The notes: a model not told the origin generated them from the letters alone. Counted from the first letter of the stretch, positions 33,895 to 45,566 are shown. The stretch: 64,000 nt of DNA from Heracleum sosnowskyi (GCA_030848705.1 CM061245.1:79781564-79845563); one strand, 5' to 3'. Numbers and translations: made by a program.

Positions 33895-36219
33895 CTAAGT
33901 GTTAGTTTTAAGGACCCAGACTTGCTTGGATCCTTTGTCTTTCTTAACAGTGTTAGCTTTTGCAGCGGAATTACTATCAACAGAGTTTAAGCTAACATTG
34001 TCAGACTTTACACTTGCAGAGTTTGTTCTAACCCACTTCAAGTTGGGTTTTAGCTCATAATAGTTGTGATAAATAGCATGATAACTCTTGCAAGTATAAA
34101 TGGAATGCCAAGTGCTCCCACAGTGTGTGCATAAAGTTTGTGGTTTAACCCTTACATAATCATTCTTTACTCCTGATGTAGAAGATAAAGAATTAATATG
34201 TTTGTTCTTAGTGCAAAATCTAGCAAGATGATTAGAACTACCACAATTATAACATGTTTTCCTTGGAGCAGCACCAGTAGGCAAATGATTATTTCTATTA
34301 TTTATGCCTATCTTTCCATTCCTATTCTTCTTGGACCCTTTTGGTTTCATGGCAGATTTTATCTCTTTCAGCTTATGATTAAACTGTTTCCCTGTCATCA
34401 AACCAACATTAACCTGTTTTTCACAAGTTTTTACTGGCTTTCTAACAGCTTCTCTTTCCATAAGTTTTTCTGTTATAATATATCCCTGTTTTTCACAGGC
34501 TTCATCTGATTTCATATCAGCTTCTCTTATTACAACAGATTTTAACTTATTAGCTTCTGGAACAAATTTCACAGGTTTAAGTTGTGGTTTTACCTTAACC
34601 TTGTCTTTAAACCTAAGTTCATCATTTTCACAATAACCTAAACCTACAGAATCAGTCTGAAACACTTGATGAGTGTCTCTTCCAGAATCTGTCCAAGTCT
34701 TGATTATTTTTCTTTCTTTTTCTAAATCAGATTCTAGTTGCCTATACCTTTTAAGCAACTCCTGTTCGACATAAACAACATCATCTCTTTCTTTTTGAAT
34801 CTGCTTCATACTTTCAAGTTCTCCTTCAAGAAACTTGTTTCTATCTTTAAGACTAAGATTCTCAGATTTAATTCTTTCATTTTCTAAAGTCTGATCCCTA
34901 TAGCTAACATGAACACTTTTCAGATATACTCTTAACTCATATATATTATCAGTATCATAAGCATAAGTAGTTAGGGGTACCTTATTTTCAGATGATTCAG
35001 TCTCATCTCTGACAGTTGCCATAAGAGCATAATTTTCTCCATCATCAGAGTCTGAAGTATCTGCCCAGTCTTTGCCTTTAGAGATGAGTGCTTTCTCAGA
35101 TTTGCCTTTCTTGCACTCTGGGGCATAATGACCCATCTCTTTGCACTTGTAGCACTGGATCTCAGATTTGTCCTTCTTTCCAGACTTGGTATCCCTTCCA
35201 TCAGACTTTCTGAAATTCTTCTTCTCAGAATTTGAATCTCTCCTTGAGAATCTCTTTCCCTTCTTGAAGTTCTTGAACCCCATCTTCTTGAAGGTCTTCA
35301 CCATCAATGCAGCCATTTGCATCATCTGTTCTTCATCATCATCAGAGTCAGAAGCTTCACCAGAGTTTGAGTCATCATCAGAATTTGATGACTCACTTTC
35401 AGATTTAATGACTAAAGCCTTTCCCTTGGCTTTCTTCCTTGATGATTCCTTCTTAATGGGCTTCTCCTCGACTTTGAGAGCAACAGATTTTGTCTTTTTA
35501 CTCAATCTTCTATTCCTTTGTTCTATCTCCAGTTCATGAGTTTTCAATAACCCATAGATTTCATCAAGATCTGTATCAGCAAGCTCATAATTATCTCTGA
35601 TTGTTGTTGTCTTTAAATCCCACTTTTCAGGTAGAGATAACAGAAACTTGAGATTAGACTCTTCAAGCTCATATTCTTTATTAACCAGAGACAGATCATT
35701 CAACAGTTTACAAAATCTGTCATAAGTCTCAGTCAAGGTTTCATTAGGTCTTGAATCAAAGTGCTCATACTCCTGTGTGAGTATTGTCTTTCTGTTCTTC
35801 TTGATAGCACCTGTTCCTTGGCATCTGACTTCTAAAGCATCCCATATCTCTTTGGCAGTCTTGCAGCCAATTACTCTGTTAGACATAACATTATCTAAAG
35901 CACTGTGGAGAAGATGTCTAACCTTTGCATCTTTTGCAATTGATGAGATGTCCTCAGGAGTCATATCTTTCTTTTCCTTTGGAACAGTCTTTTGTTCTTG
36001 TCCATCAACAACAGGGGACAATTTAGTTGGCATATGAGGACCATCATAGATTCTGTCAAGGTATTCTGGATCTGTAGCCTCCAGAAACATGGTCATCTTA
36101 ACCTTCCAAATCGGATACTCTACTGGCCTGAGAATTGGAACCCTGATTGTTTCATATCGACTCACAGAATTGGGCTTAACCTGTTCAGCCTTAGGAGCAG
36201 TTTGATTTTCTTCAGACAT
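33895..36219 (-). CDS. gag: Gag protein of element B
   Basis: 774 residues, intact. The N-terminal half has the copia gag (UBN2-type) pattern, including AKEIWDALEVRCQGTG, LTETYDRFCKLLNDL and FLLSLPEKWDLKTT. Three CX2CX4HX4C zinc knuckles follow: CYKCKEMGHYAPEC near residue 356, CYNCGSSNHLARFC near 656 and CTHCGSTWHSIYTC near 697. A Glu/Lys-rich probable coiled coil lies between the first and second. It should form the cytoplasmic particle and bind element RNA. The ATG follows a short leader of about 45 nt after the primer-binding site. The size exceeds the usual copia gag because of the long spacer and the second knuckle pair. Confidence 0.95.
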   Translation of the reverse strand: MSEENQTAPKAEQVKPNSVSRYETIRVPILRPVEYPIWKVKMTMFLEATDPEYLDRIYDGPHMPTKLSPVVDGQEQKTVPKEKKDMTPEDISSIAKDAKVRHLLHSALDNVMSNRVIGCKTAKEIWDALEVRCQGTGAIKKNRKTILTQEYEHFDSRPNETLTETYDRFCKLLNDLSLVNKEYELEESNLKFLLSLPEKWDLKTTTIRDNYELADTDLDEIYGLLKTHELEIEQRNRRLSKKTKSVALKVEEKPIKKESSRKKAKGKALVIKSESESSNSDDDSNSGEASDSDDDEEQMMQMAALMVKTFKKMGFKNFKKGKRFSRRDSNSEKKNFRKSDGRDTKSGKKDKSEIQCYKCKEMGHYAPECKKGKSEKALISKGKDWADTSDSDDGENYALMATVRDETESSENKVPLTTYAYDTDNIYELRVYLKSVHVSYRDQTLENERIKSENLSLKDRNKFLEGELESMKQIQKERDDVVYVEQELLKRYRQLESDLEKERKIIKTWTDSGRDTHQVFQTDSVGLGYCENDELRFKDKVKVKPQLKPVKFVPEANKLKSVVIREADMKSDEACEKQGYIITEKLMEREAVRKPVKTCEKQVNVGLMTGKQFNHKLKEIKSAMKPKGSKKNRNGKIGINNRNNHLPTGAAPRKTCYNCGSSNHLARFCTKNKHINSLSSTSGVKNDYVRVKPQTLCTHCGSTWHSIYTCKSYHAIYHNYYELKPNLKWVRTNSASVKSDNVSLNSVDSNSAAKANTVKKDKGSKQVWVLKTNT

Positions 36220-36263
36220 GATTAATACTGTGTTTGAATCGTAAAACTGTATATATTAAACAG

Positions 36264-36280
36264 CCTTGGCTCTGATACCA
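36264..36280 (-). promoter_or_regulatory. Primer-binding site of element B (initiator tRNA-Met)
   Basis: Sense TGGTATCAGAGCCAAGG begins two nucleotides after the 5' LTR. It is complementary to the 3' end of plant initiator methionine tRNA, the usual copia primer. Confidence 0.92.
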
Positions 36281-36282
36281 AT

Positions 36283-36826
36283 TGTTAGGCCGAATACACA
36301 ATATAATCAAGTATGTATGAGAATAACAATAAATAACACAGTTTATGAATCAACAAAAACTGTATTTATATTAACAGCTTCTCTCTTTATGATGTTAACG
36401 AATCACAAAGAGCTACTAGGTTACAAGAATAATGTATTCAATGTTCGCATCCCTTCTAGGGATAACCTATCTGTGTTTATATAGTACACAGTTACATACA
36501 ATCCTTATCTAATTGATACTCCTAAAAATTAGCTATACAATTGATATCAATTAAGGATTGCTTCAGTCTTCTGTCCAGTCTCCTTAGCTGTATCAATATA
36601 TTCTGCTTCTTTCCATCTTCAGAATATATTGCTTCTAGAATCTTTATCTTTGCACCGACAGCTAAGTCAACTTTCATCCTGTCAGACTTTACCAAACTCT
36701 GACCGGCTTCTTTTAAACTCTTCACCCTGTCAGACTTTAAATAAACTCTGACCGGCTTCCGATAAACTCTGATCAGTACCTGTTGCTTAAACACTGATAA
36801 ACAAACGTCAGCAATTATATCTAACA
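36283..36826 (-). repeat. 5' LTR of element B
   Basis: 544 bp, same length as the 3' LTR and identical except for two T/C differences seen by eye. It is followed outside by the GTGAA duplication. The TATA box ACTATATAAACACAG should drive the genomic RNA. Confidence 0.95.
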
Positions 36827-37235
36827 GTGAATTTATTTTTAGGATCAATTCTCGTAAGTTAGAATTATTGTACTAATTTTATGTCATATTTATGGATGAT
36901 ATATCTTCTGGAATTTAACTAGTTAATAATTCTAAAATTATTTAGGTGCTAATATTTGTTCTAAATATTTAAGCATCTACTTAATTCGAATTGATTTACT
37001 TTGTTTTAAACATTGTAGATTAATGTAGCATAATTTATTGGATTTTAATTGGTTAATATCAGTAAATGATATTTAGTCGATTTTATCCTAAGAAAATTAT
37101 GAATTTTCTGGTAACTTTGAATTTTTGGTGAAAAAGTTTGATCTAAAATAAATTCATGGTTGTTAGAAAATAAAAAGAACGTTTGATTTTTAAACAAGAA
37201 CATGTTTTAAAATTAAACTGGCAGCAAAAAATATC

Positions 37236-37600
37236 GAAACATGTAATTCGATAGATTTTTTTAAGTACTAAATAAAAACTATCGAAAGCAATTTTCGATG
37301 GTTTTTGGAAAAGAAATAAAATCTATCGAAGGGATTTCTCGATAGTTTTTGAAATTGAAGTGGAAATCTATCGACATGATTTAATTTTTTCAATATTTAA
37401 AATCCTCGATAGTTTTTCAGAAAAACAAGTTCGATGGTTTTTGGTTTTTAAAGTTAAAACCTTCGATAGTTTTCTTGGTAAAAGTCGATTCAAATTCAAA
37501 ATTTTATCAACTTCGATAGTTTTACTATCGAAGTTTGTTATGACTTTTATGCCCCTCAGAAAAACTATCGACAGTACAAATTTAAAACTATCGAATATGG
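37236..37600. repeat. Cluster of (T)CGATAG(T)TTT motifs in element A
   Basis: About a dozen copies of TCGATAGTTTT, TCGATGGTTTT or the complement AAAACTATCGA occur in about 365 bp, in both orientations and often as inverted pairs such as TTCGATAGTTTTACTATCGAA near 37510. The same word recurs in A's LTR/leader at 20875-21050. It is not found as a cluster in B to E. Confidence 0.8.
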
Positions 37601-37630
37601 AATTACAAAAATACCCCTACAGTTTCAAGA

Positions 37631-37638
37631 GTATAAAA
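37631..37638 (+). promoter_or_regulatory. Possible TATA box before the 3' ORF of A
   Basis: AGTATAAAACGG lies about 475 bp upstream of the 3' ORF ATG, after the CGATAG cluster, in the sense orientation. It suggests a separate internal promoter for that ORF. Confidence 0.4.
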
Positions 37639-38106
37639 CGGCCCCTTAGACATTTTCATTCACTATTTTCAGATCTAAAGCTTTTGTTTTATACTCACAC
37701 AGATAGATACATAGACAAGAACATCACTCTCAATACCTTTCTTGAAATTTAACCGATTAAAACTTGAAAAAGTTACTATTCTTTCACTGTTAATTGTTTT
37801 TAACCGTGAAACAGTGATTGATTTAAGTTTTGAAACCTCTGTTGAGAAGAAAACCATCGACCTTGAATCTTATAAAACTGTTAACCGTGTTCTACTTTAA
37901 GAAATTAATTGGTAAAACAATCGATTTCTTTTAGCTTTTCAAAGAAAATTTTCGAAGGTTAACAATTAGGGTTCCAAAACAAAAAGTGTTCGAGTTTGTG
38001 GATTAAAAGGGAAAAAGGGTTATTTTAAAAACTTAATTAATTAGAAATAATTAATTAAAATAGTTTTGGTATTAATTTAAATTTTCTGGAATTCTTTGAA
38101 AATATA

Positions 38107-40628
38107 ATGGCCGGAGAATTTATTGTTACCAAAACTAATCATGTATCTTTTCAGAATGTGCAATCCATTACGAACTTACAGTTTCGTGCATGGGCACAAT
38201 TCTTGAATACACGTTCTTTGGTGTCTTATGCACTATGTACTTCTATGGTCCTTTGTATTGATCAATTGACTGCACTGTACACAACAACCACTGACACATC
38301 GGAGAATAATATATCTTCTTTCAGCTTTGTTGTGCCGGGGGGCAGAACAATAAGGGTGACGGAACATGATTTAAACAGAATATTACATTTTCCTACAGAA
38401 AACCTTGTTCCTGATCCCAATACTGAAGAAATACATGCTTTCTTCACTCTCATTAGAAGTCAACAACCAAACTTCTTTGTGGGAGAGTTTTTAAAGCATT
38501 ACCTGACCAAGCCATGGAATTTCTTCTTTCACACCTTAATCCATGTTTTTACTGCCAAGCTTACAAATCTGCATGGTATTCCTCTGTTTCTTCAGAAACT
38601 AGAGTTTGCTATTGCTAACAATAGGCATATAAACATTGGAAGGCTTGTGATTGATCAAATGATTATGTGCATGGGACCACTGGACGAAAGGACATGCATA
38701 GATGATGTGCTTTGTTTCTATCCAAGGTTCCTACAACTAATTCTTAATGATGTGCTTACAGCTGAAGAACGGGACATTTTTGAAGGTGAGGAAACCATGG
38801 ATTGTATGAAGATGAAGAACAATGCTATAACGGCTCTTATCAAGAAGAACCGTCGTCCAGGGGTGCCTACTGTTCTCAGTGAATATCTAAGAACGATATC
38901 CCTACCACTTCTACCCCCAGGGGAACAGGTAAATGAAGGTAATATTCCTGAACCTGTTGTGGCTCCACAACCTGAACCTATGGATGTTGATCCAGAGCCC
39001 TCAGCGGCCATTCCTGACCAAGAGGTTTCAAACCCACAATCTCTAACCACGGTCATATAGCCTTTGGACGAGCCAAATGAAACCATAAACGAACCTCCTA
39101 CCCATACTATACCAAACATTCAAACATCCATGAGTGTAGAGGGAGATAGTGCCTTAGCAGCACCACATAAGGAGATACGCCCTTCAACAACAGCTCTGTA
39201 TTCCTCTAAAAAGAGAAGAATAGAAAACGAGGCAACTGTTGAAACTTCATTTCAATCATCCAAAGAGCCCTTTACTGATTTTTTTGATGCTGATTGGGCA
39301 ACACTTACCAAAGCAATATCTGAACCAATAGCTCAATCAAGTAAGGAAGAATTGACGGAAGCAACTGGTGTTCCGACCATATTACGGTCAGGATCACTGG
39401 TTGAAGGTTCTGAATTGAACCAAGAGTCTTCACAGACGTCGAGAGAAGGTTTTGACCTAAATGCACAATTTCAAGGGTCATTATCTATCTCCCCAGATGG
39501 AACATATCTGGATCCTGCGGGTACAGGGTCTGACGTAGGTGCAGATTGGAAACTCGGTGACAATGAATCAATTTTAATTGAGGAGTTAACTGAGGAAAAG
39601 TCTTCACAGACTTTAGAGGAAGTTTCAGGATCTCTGCTGTTAATAGAGCCTGATTCTAGCCTCCTAGAGATTCAAACTCTAGATCCTTCAAAGGATACAT
39701 CATCTACGGATGATCAGCAACTTAGTATATCCAAGGACGGGGACTTGCGAAGCCCCATTGCACCACCGGTGACCTCCTTAAGGATGGCTACGGTGATTTC
39801 TGATGCAGGTACAACTAGCAAGACGGGAATGAGTGAAACAAAAACACTATCACCTGGCCTGAGTGGGAAAGGAAAAATGATTGAAACACCAACAGAAACG
39901 TTGAGTGAACACCGAGATCCAAATGTGAGGAGTGACACCCAAACCCTAACACAAATAGATGATTTGCTACTACCTACAGACAGAGAGGTACATGTTCAAT
40001 CCACTCTCAAGGAGATGACAGTTCATGATCGTCAAGTAAATCCACTATTCAAAGTCCCACTGTGACCTTCCTTTGACCAAAGGATCTCCTCCGGTCCAGT
40101 TGATGCTTCTTTAAATACTATTCAACAGAAGATTGACTTGGCTGTAGCTGATTCCAGAAGAACCTACAGGGTCTTAGGCAGTGCATCTGGCACTATAACA
40201 GGTACTAAACAGGCAGTGGACTCCCTGAAGAAGGAAGCTATGGAGGAACTGGTCGAATTGAGAGCAGACGTCAAGGAATTGAGAGATGGTTTTGTGAATG
40301 AAGTGCATGTCTTACAACAAGGACAAAAAGCTTTATCTGAAGACATTCTGGTTATCTGGGATGGTCAAGCAATGGTCAAGGATGAAATGAATACGTTGTC
40401 AAGAGTGAAGTCTCGCCTCAACAAGAGATTGGATAGAATCGAGCAGAGTACCAACTCAAGACTAAATGACATTGACCTAAAGATTGCTTCTGTGCAGGAA
40501 ATGAACAAAGACATTGCTTTATTCATGGAGAACCAAACTGACGGTATAGAATCGATCTGGAATATGTTGAGAAACCAACAACCTGGTCCTTCATCAACCT
40601 ATCATGCTGAGGATTACTTCATGGAGGA
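38107..40628 (+). pseudogene. 3' ORF of element A, two stops and truncated
   Basis: One frame runs from ATG 38107 through TAG (39058-39060) and TGA (40063-40065) into the LTR of C at 40629, about 840 codons. The N-terminal domain contains TKPWNFFFHTLIHVF and matches the equivalent domains in B and C (KEW[NS]FFFD). A basic KKRRIE block lies near residue 375, at the place of the NLS-like blocks of B, C and D. A heptad-rich coiled coil (ELVELRADVKELRD, RLNKRLDRIEQS) occupies the end. The lack of frameshifts suggests decay is recent or slow. No membrane segment is seen. Confidence 0.75.
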
Positions 40629-41165
40629 TGTTGCCCAGTAAATAACAATTGTAGAAGGGGGTTGAATACAATTGTATAAGATTCTCGACTTAATAAATTA
40701 TGTATCTCAAATATGAAAGAATAATAACAGCTTTATTAAAACTGATATAAAACTGTTACAAACTCTCTCAAGAAATTCTGATGTTCTTGAGAGCTTCTAG
40801 GTTACAATATACTCGTGTATGCGATTGATTAATTAAAATCAAAACCTAAACTGTGTTTATATACTACACAGCTTCTCTATCGATTACAAGATAAGTCCAA
40901 ATCAATTACAAACAATATTGAAACATATCCTAACCGACAGCTACATTCCTATAAACTAGAAACCGACAAAATAAACTTCCTTCTTTAACTAGACTCCATT
41001 AATAACTCGAAGTTGTAATCCTGATCAGCTTCCAGTCCTGATGATCAATCCTGATCACAGTCCTGATATCAATCCTGATACTGACGTTTGAGCAAATACT
41101 GATGACGTCAGCAATCCTGATCAGTTGAGTCTAGATCCTGATGATCATTGAATCATGATCTAACA
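40629..41165 (-). repeat. 3' LTR of element C
   Basis: 537 bp, sense TGTTAGATCATG to GGGCAACA. U3 has many ATCAGGATT words and a TGACGTCA palindrome (41103-41110). A single CTCTCAAGAA...TTCTTGAGAG stem-loop and AATAAA (complement at 40732-40737) lie in R. A PPT (GATTGGGGGAGAT) abuts its start. Confidence 0.85.
41103..41110. promoter_or_regulatory. TGACGTCA bZIP-type site in LTR U3 of C
   Basis: A perfect TGACGTCA palindrome, the core bound by plant bZIP (TGA/CRE-type) factors. It is repeated at 46059-46066 (D) and 57782-57789 (E), and altered to TGACATCA in D'. Confidence 0.5.
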
Positions 41166-41274
41166 ATCTCCCCCAATCTCATACTTTGTAAAATAAAGTA
41201 TAGATTCCTAGATTCAATTATGCCAAAAACTTATTTACAAAATGTACAAGTATTTACAGCAGCAACTTATCTTT

Positions 41275-44200
41275 TTAGATTTTCTGATAGAACAAATTCA
41301 TCTTCAAGAAGTTTGACAGTAAATTTTCTTCTTTGTCTTCAAGAATCTGAATTAGTCTTTCCTTAAGATCTTTGAGTTCTCCATCTTCCTCATTTATCTG
41401 GTAGATAGCTTCTCTGAAATTCTGTATAGAACTTCTCTGTAGACTTTGTTCTTCAAGCAGGAGATAAGCAATTTCCTTCCCATCAGGATTAAGAGTAAGT
41501 TGAGTCATGCCAAAGGTCATTTCTTTAACAACAGTGCCCCTTTGCATTTCCATATCTTGACCTCTCAGATTTAAGTACATGGGAGTATAATCACCATTGA
41601 AATTTCTTCCTTCATCAAGTCTTCTCCTAATTGTTGACAGAATCATATCACTCCATTCTTTGCACACTTTGTTTTTCCATCTCAGTAGATAGTGAACATA
41701 TTTCAGTTCCTTTGTAGTTTTAAGCAACAGATCTTGAATGGACATCACCTTCACACTACCATCTTTCATGAAGTACATAAGCTTTTCTTTCTTTTCAGTA
41801 CCATCATGACAATCTATAACTATATCAACAACTAATCAATTGTTCAGGTGTTCAGAAGTTAAGTTACCTCCAATATCAGTCAAAGAGTGAGGATCAACAT
41901 ATGACATGTTCAGAAACTCAGCATCTCTATGACCTATACCTCCTCTTGTATTATGTGGCATCTGTCTTATGCTTGAAAACATTTGTAACCAGAGTGCTTT
42001 AGATCTCAGTGAATCAGAAAAGTCAGCAACACTAGAGACATTTGTTATAATTCCACCAGACTGATAGTTGATAGGTCTATCACACCTAAGTGTGTCAATG
42101 TTTCTCCATTTCTTGTCTTTTTCCCTCTCAAGAACATAGCTTCTTTCCAACTGAGGTTGTTGTCTACTTGAATTTCTCCACAACCTTCTATTTGAATGTT
42201 TAAGCTTTTGCACATAGAGCTGAGAATCTCTATTTGTAGTTCTTGTTATTTCTCTTCTTCTGACTTCTTCTTCTTCATCCACTTCTTCATTATGAGAATC
42301 AACCACAGTAGATAATATTAACAAACCAATCTCTTATAGAATTTTAGATTCATCAGGATCTTGAACAATGTCAGGATTAGAATCTTCAATTTGAGTTGTA
42401 TTACTGATTAGAGTTGATTGTCTTGGTCTTCTTCTCAATTCAGGTTCTTCTTCAACTATTCCATCATCACCAAAAGTAGTCCTGTCAGGTTGAGTATCAG
42501 GAACTATTGGAATTTGAGTAGGCTCAGGAATTTCTTCTATTCTTAGACTTCTAGACCTTGTCTGTCTAGGCATATTTTGAATTGATGAGTTTCTTCCTCT
42601 ATTTGCACCTCTTCTTGCACCTCTTCTACCTCTGCCTCCTCTACCTCTAGTAGGAGCAGGATTCTTAAAACTCTCCATCATTTCTCTTTGTTGACTTAGA
42701 AATTCTTCATGTGAGAGATCAGGATATTCTTCACTAGCAGTAGAAAGTGCCTTTCTTGAAAATAACCGTTGAACTCTCTTATCAGTGTGATAAAGAGTAA
42801 CACCATTACCATCTCTTGTTATGAAATTCCAGAATAGATTAGCAACATCTTCAGGATTATCAATAAGAACATCTTCATCACCTTCAGGAATTGTAGAGAG
42901 TGTTTATCCATGACCAGGTGTCAGGATTTGATTAGCTATCAGGATTTGATCACCTGTCAGGATTTTCTCTTCCGTCAGGATCTGAGATTTCACCAAAGTC
43001 CTTACTGTTCTTACTCCAGAATCAGAAACATGAGTTGACTGCATGGATTGACTTTGAGAAGTTTGAATTGTAGACTTCACCATATCATCACCATCATTAC
43101 CAGTATTGTCATCATCATTATTTCTTCTCAATACTAGTTCAGGTGTACATTTTGTCTGACTTACTTTCTCCCCCTTTTTGGCATCAGGATTGGATAACAA
43201 ATTTAAGATTAAGGAAAGAGAGGTTTGAATGTCAGTTACCTTAGAATCTAAGAAATCAATTCTGGTGTTGATTTGAGACTGTTCAGAAATTATTGACTTA
43301 ACTTGGGATTCCACTACTCTTAGTTGAAAAGCAGTAGGTGCCTTTGTCAAGTTCTGTGAAATATCAGTCCTCACATGTTCAGTAGCAACCTTCACAGAAT
43401 CATTTCAGTCTTGAGGCTTTTAGATAATAGAGTTATAGCCTTCAAGTGATTCCTTACATCTTCACTTTCTATCATTCTGGCAGCAGGAGCAGCATGTTCC
43501 AAAGCACATGGAAAACTAAAATAATTAAAAGATCTGTACCATTCATTTTCCCATTCATCTCTGCTTAGAAGCTCAGCTGGATCAAGTGCAGAAGGACCAG
43601 AAAAGTCTTGTCTTTGATCTTTTCCTGTAGAAGCCTTGCCAGCCATGAAAGTGCTTGAAGAACCAAAATTAGTTCCAAGACTAGATTTGAGTGCTGTAGC
43701 AAGCTGATCCTTCTCACCATCATTATCAGAATCATCATTATCACAATCTCCAGAATCATCAGCATCATCAGGAATAACACCTTTAAGTTTATCTTTGGAT
43801 TCTGAGATAGGATTTACCATTGGTCTTGAGCTCAGTGGTTGGATCAGGAGTGGCTCAGCATCAGGAGCACCACTAGCATCAGGAGCAACACTATCAGGAT
43901 TTGAAAATTTTGCATCAGTATTTTCTACTAATGGTTCTTATGTAGCATGAGGTTCAGAAGCTGCTTCAACACTTTGAGTTGGAGGTTCTTGTGTGCTTCC
44001 CTCAATGACAGTGTCCTCGACCAAAATTTCCATGTCAGGAATATCAGAAGCCCCTTGAGCATTGTCAGGAAACTTCTCAGAAACTGTAGCTGTAATGCCT
44101 GCATCTTCACATTGAGAAGATGGTTCTTGTGTGGCTGGAATGCAGATGTCTTTATTCTCCCTTTGAGAAAATGGTTCTTGTGGGACCATTCCATCAGCTA

Positions 44201-45566
44201 TGCCTTCACTCACACTTTGAGTGATTGGTTCTTGTGGGGCAGGATCTTCAATAGCTGCTGAACCACTTTGAGGTTCAGGTTCTTGTGGGCTAGATCCTTT
44301 CAGTTTCTTCTATCTCTGAAAGACTTTCTCTTCTGCCTTCCTTTTCTTCTCCATTGGATGTATGAACCCAAGATTGGAAGCAACAGTACCAAGCTTCTCC
44401 CGTGAAATATCAACATGTCTTTTAGTTGAAGAAGCTTTGGCTGGAGAGTCTGAAATAGAGATAACTTTACTTGATGTAGCATCAGGATCACTAACATCAG
44501 GATTTGCTTGAGCATCAAGATTTGACTGCTCATCAGGAATTGAAGTGTCCAATCCATCAGTATCCTGCTTCTTCATAGGAATATGATACCTGCTTTTAGT
44601 TAATTTGCTTTTCTTCTGTGGCTTAGAAGATGGTGCCACAGCTTCAATAGCAATATCAACAACTTCCTTGTTTATTCTAAACTGTTTGGAGTGTTTGGGA
44701 GGGATGCTTGTGTCATGAACAAGGTGTGATTGGCCTTGCCCCATAGCATCAGAAACTGTTCCATAACAAGTAGGCATTTTCTCTTTCACAAAAAGCCTGA
44801 CCTCATCAGAAATATAGGCATTGCCTGTAAAACCATTTGCCTTATCACTGTTGACTAAGGACTTCAAATTGTTCTCTGTAATTCTACAAATAGGTAGAAT
44901 CACATCCTCTTCAAAAACAACATTAGGACACAAGTTACAGAATATCAATTGGAAAAATCTAATAAAACAAACATAACCTAATTTATCTACCTTTCTATCA
45001 CTCAAAGCTTTTAATATAAAACTACCATAATCAAACACTTTAAAATGAATTAGAGAATACCCAATTTTGAGAGATCCTGATGGAAGAGCATCAAAATTTG
45101 ATGCCTTGTTCAGGAAACAACGGCTGATGGTATCAAAGAAGAAATTCCATTCCTTCTTAAGCTTTGTCCTGAAAAGGTTTCCATACCTCTTAACTTCCCC
45201 ATTGTAGCCCAATTTTGTAACAAACTCAAAGAGAGTCGAGTCTGAAACATTATCAGGAACAACATCACCAACAACAGACAAATGTAAGGCTTCCTCCACA
45301 ATTGCAGGAGTCATGAAATGAGTAAGCCCGTCATATTCAAAACTCATCAGGATTGAGCCTGAATGCCCTTTGTCAAAAGTAACTGTGTTCCACACCTGCA
45401 TAACTGACTTATACGAAACACTTGCAGGTTCTGTTAAAGCAAACTTCAAAGAACTTGAAGTAAAGAAATCCTGTATTATGTGAAACTCATTGGGCAAATC
45501 CTGATGATCTAAAATTGCCACAAAATTGTTAGTGGCAAAAGTAACACCACTAACTACTGTTTGCTT
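41275..45566 (-). pseudogene. 3' ORF of element C, with stops and frameshifts
   Basis: In sense order the frame is open from about 45566 to a TAG at 44310, then continues through several shifted frames to a TAA near 41275. The N-terminal domain is present (KKEWNFFFDTISRCF, LPSGSLKIGYSL), which D and E lack. Next come an NLS-like KKSKLTKSR block, repeated xQEP(F/S)SQ units, an acidic DDSGDCDNDDSDND run, a coiled coil, KKGEKVSQTKC, an RG box (RGRGGRGRRGARRG) and the conserved C-terminus LLLEEQSLQRSSI. The first codons are cut by the neighbouring LTR at 45567. It is not functional. Confidence 0.8.

Larger units (their letters stand above)
23937..36826 (-). mobile_element. Complete Ty1/copia SIRE/Maximus-like retrotransposon B
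   Basis: It is flanked by a perfect GTGAA duplication (23932-23936 and 36827-36831) and bounded by 544-bp LTRs (TGTTAG...TAACA). In sense order (minus strand) it has LTR, tRNA-Met primer site, gag, pol, a long spacer with an opposite-strand ORF, an 1184-codon 3' ORF, PPT and LTR. All four ORFs are open. The LTRs differ at two positions that I can see (about 24348/36694 and 24365/36711, T/C), so the insertion is recent. It interrupts element A between the end of A's pol and A's 3' ORF. Confidence 0.95.
36827..40628 (+). mobile_element. Element A, 3' part, resuming after element B
   Basis: Joining across B (removing one GTGAA) restores A's spacer. It carries a dense cluster of CGATAG words, then A's own 3' ORF, which ends abruptly where the LTR of element C begins at 40629. 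The rest of A's 3' ORF, its PPT and its 3' LTR are not seen in this orientation in the window. Confidence 0.75.

Noticed and set aside
34198..34509. 103-codon plus-strand frame opposite gag of B
   Set aside because: A shadow of the gag reading frame, without independent support.
37360..37752. 130-codon plus-strand frame in element A
   Set aside because: It overlaps the TCGATAG cluster, has low-complexity composition, and has no counterpart in B, D or E.
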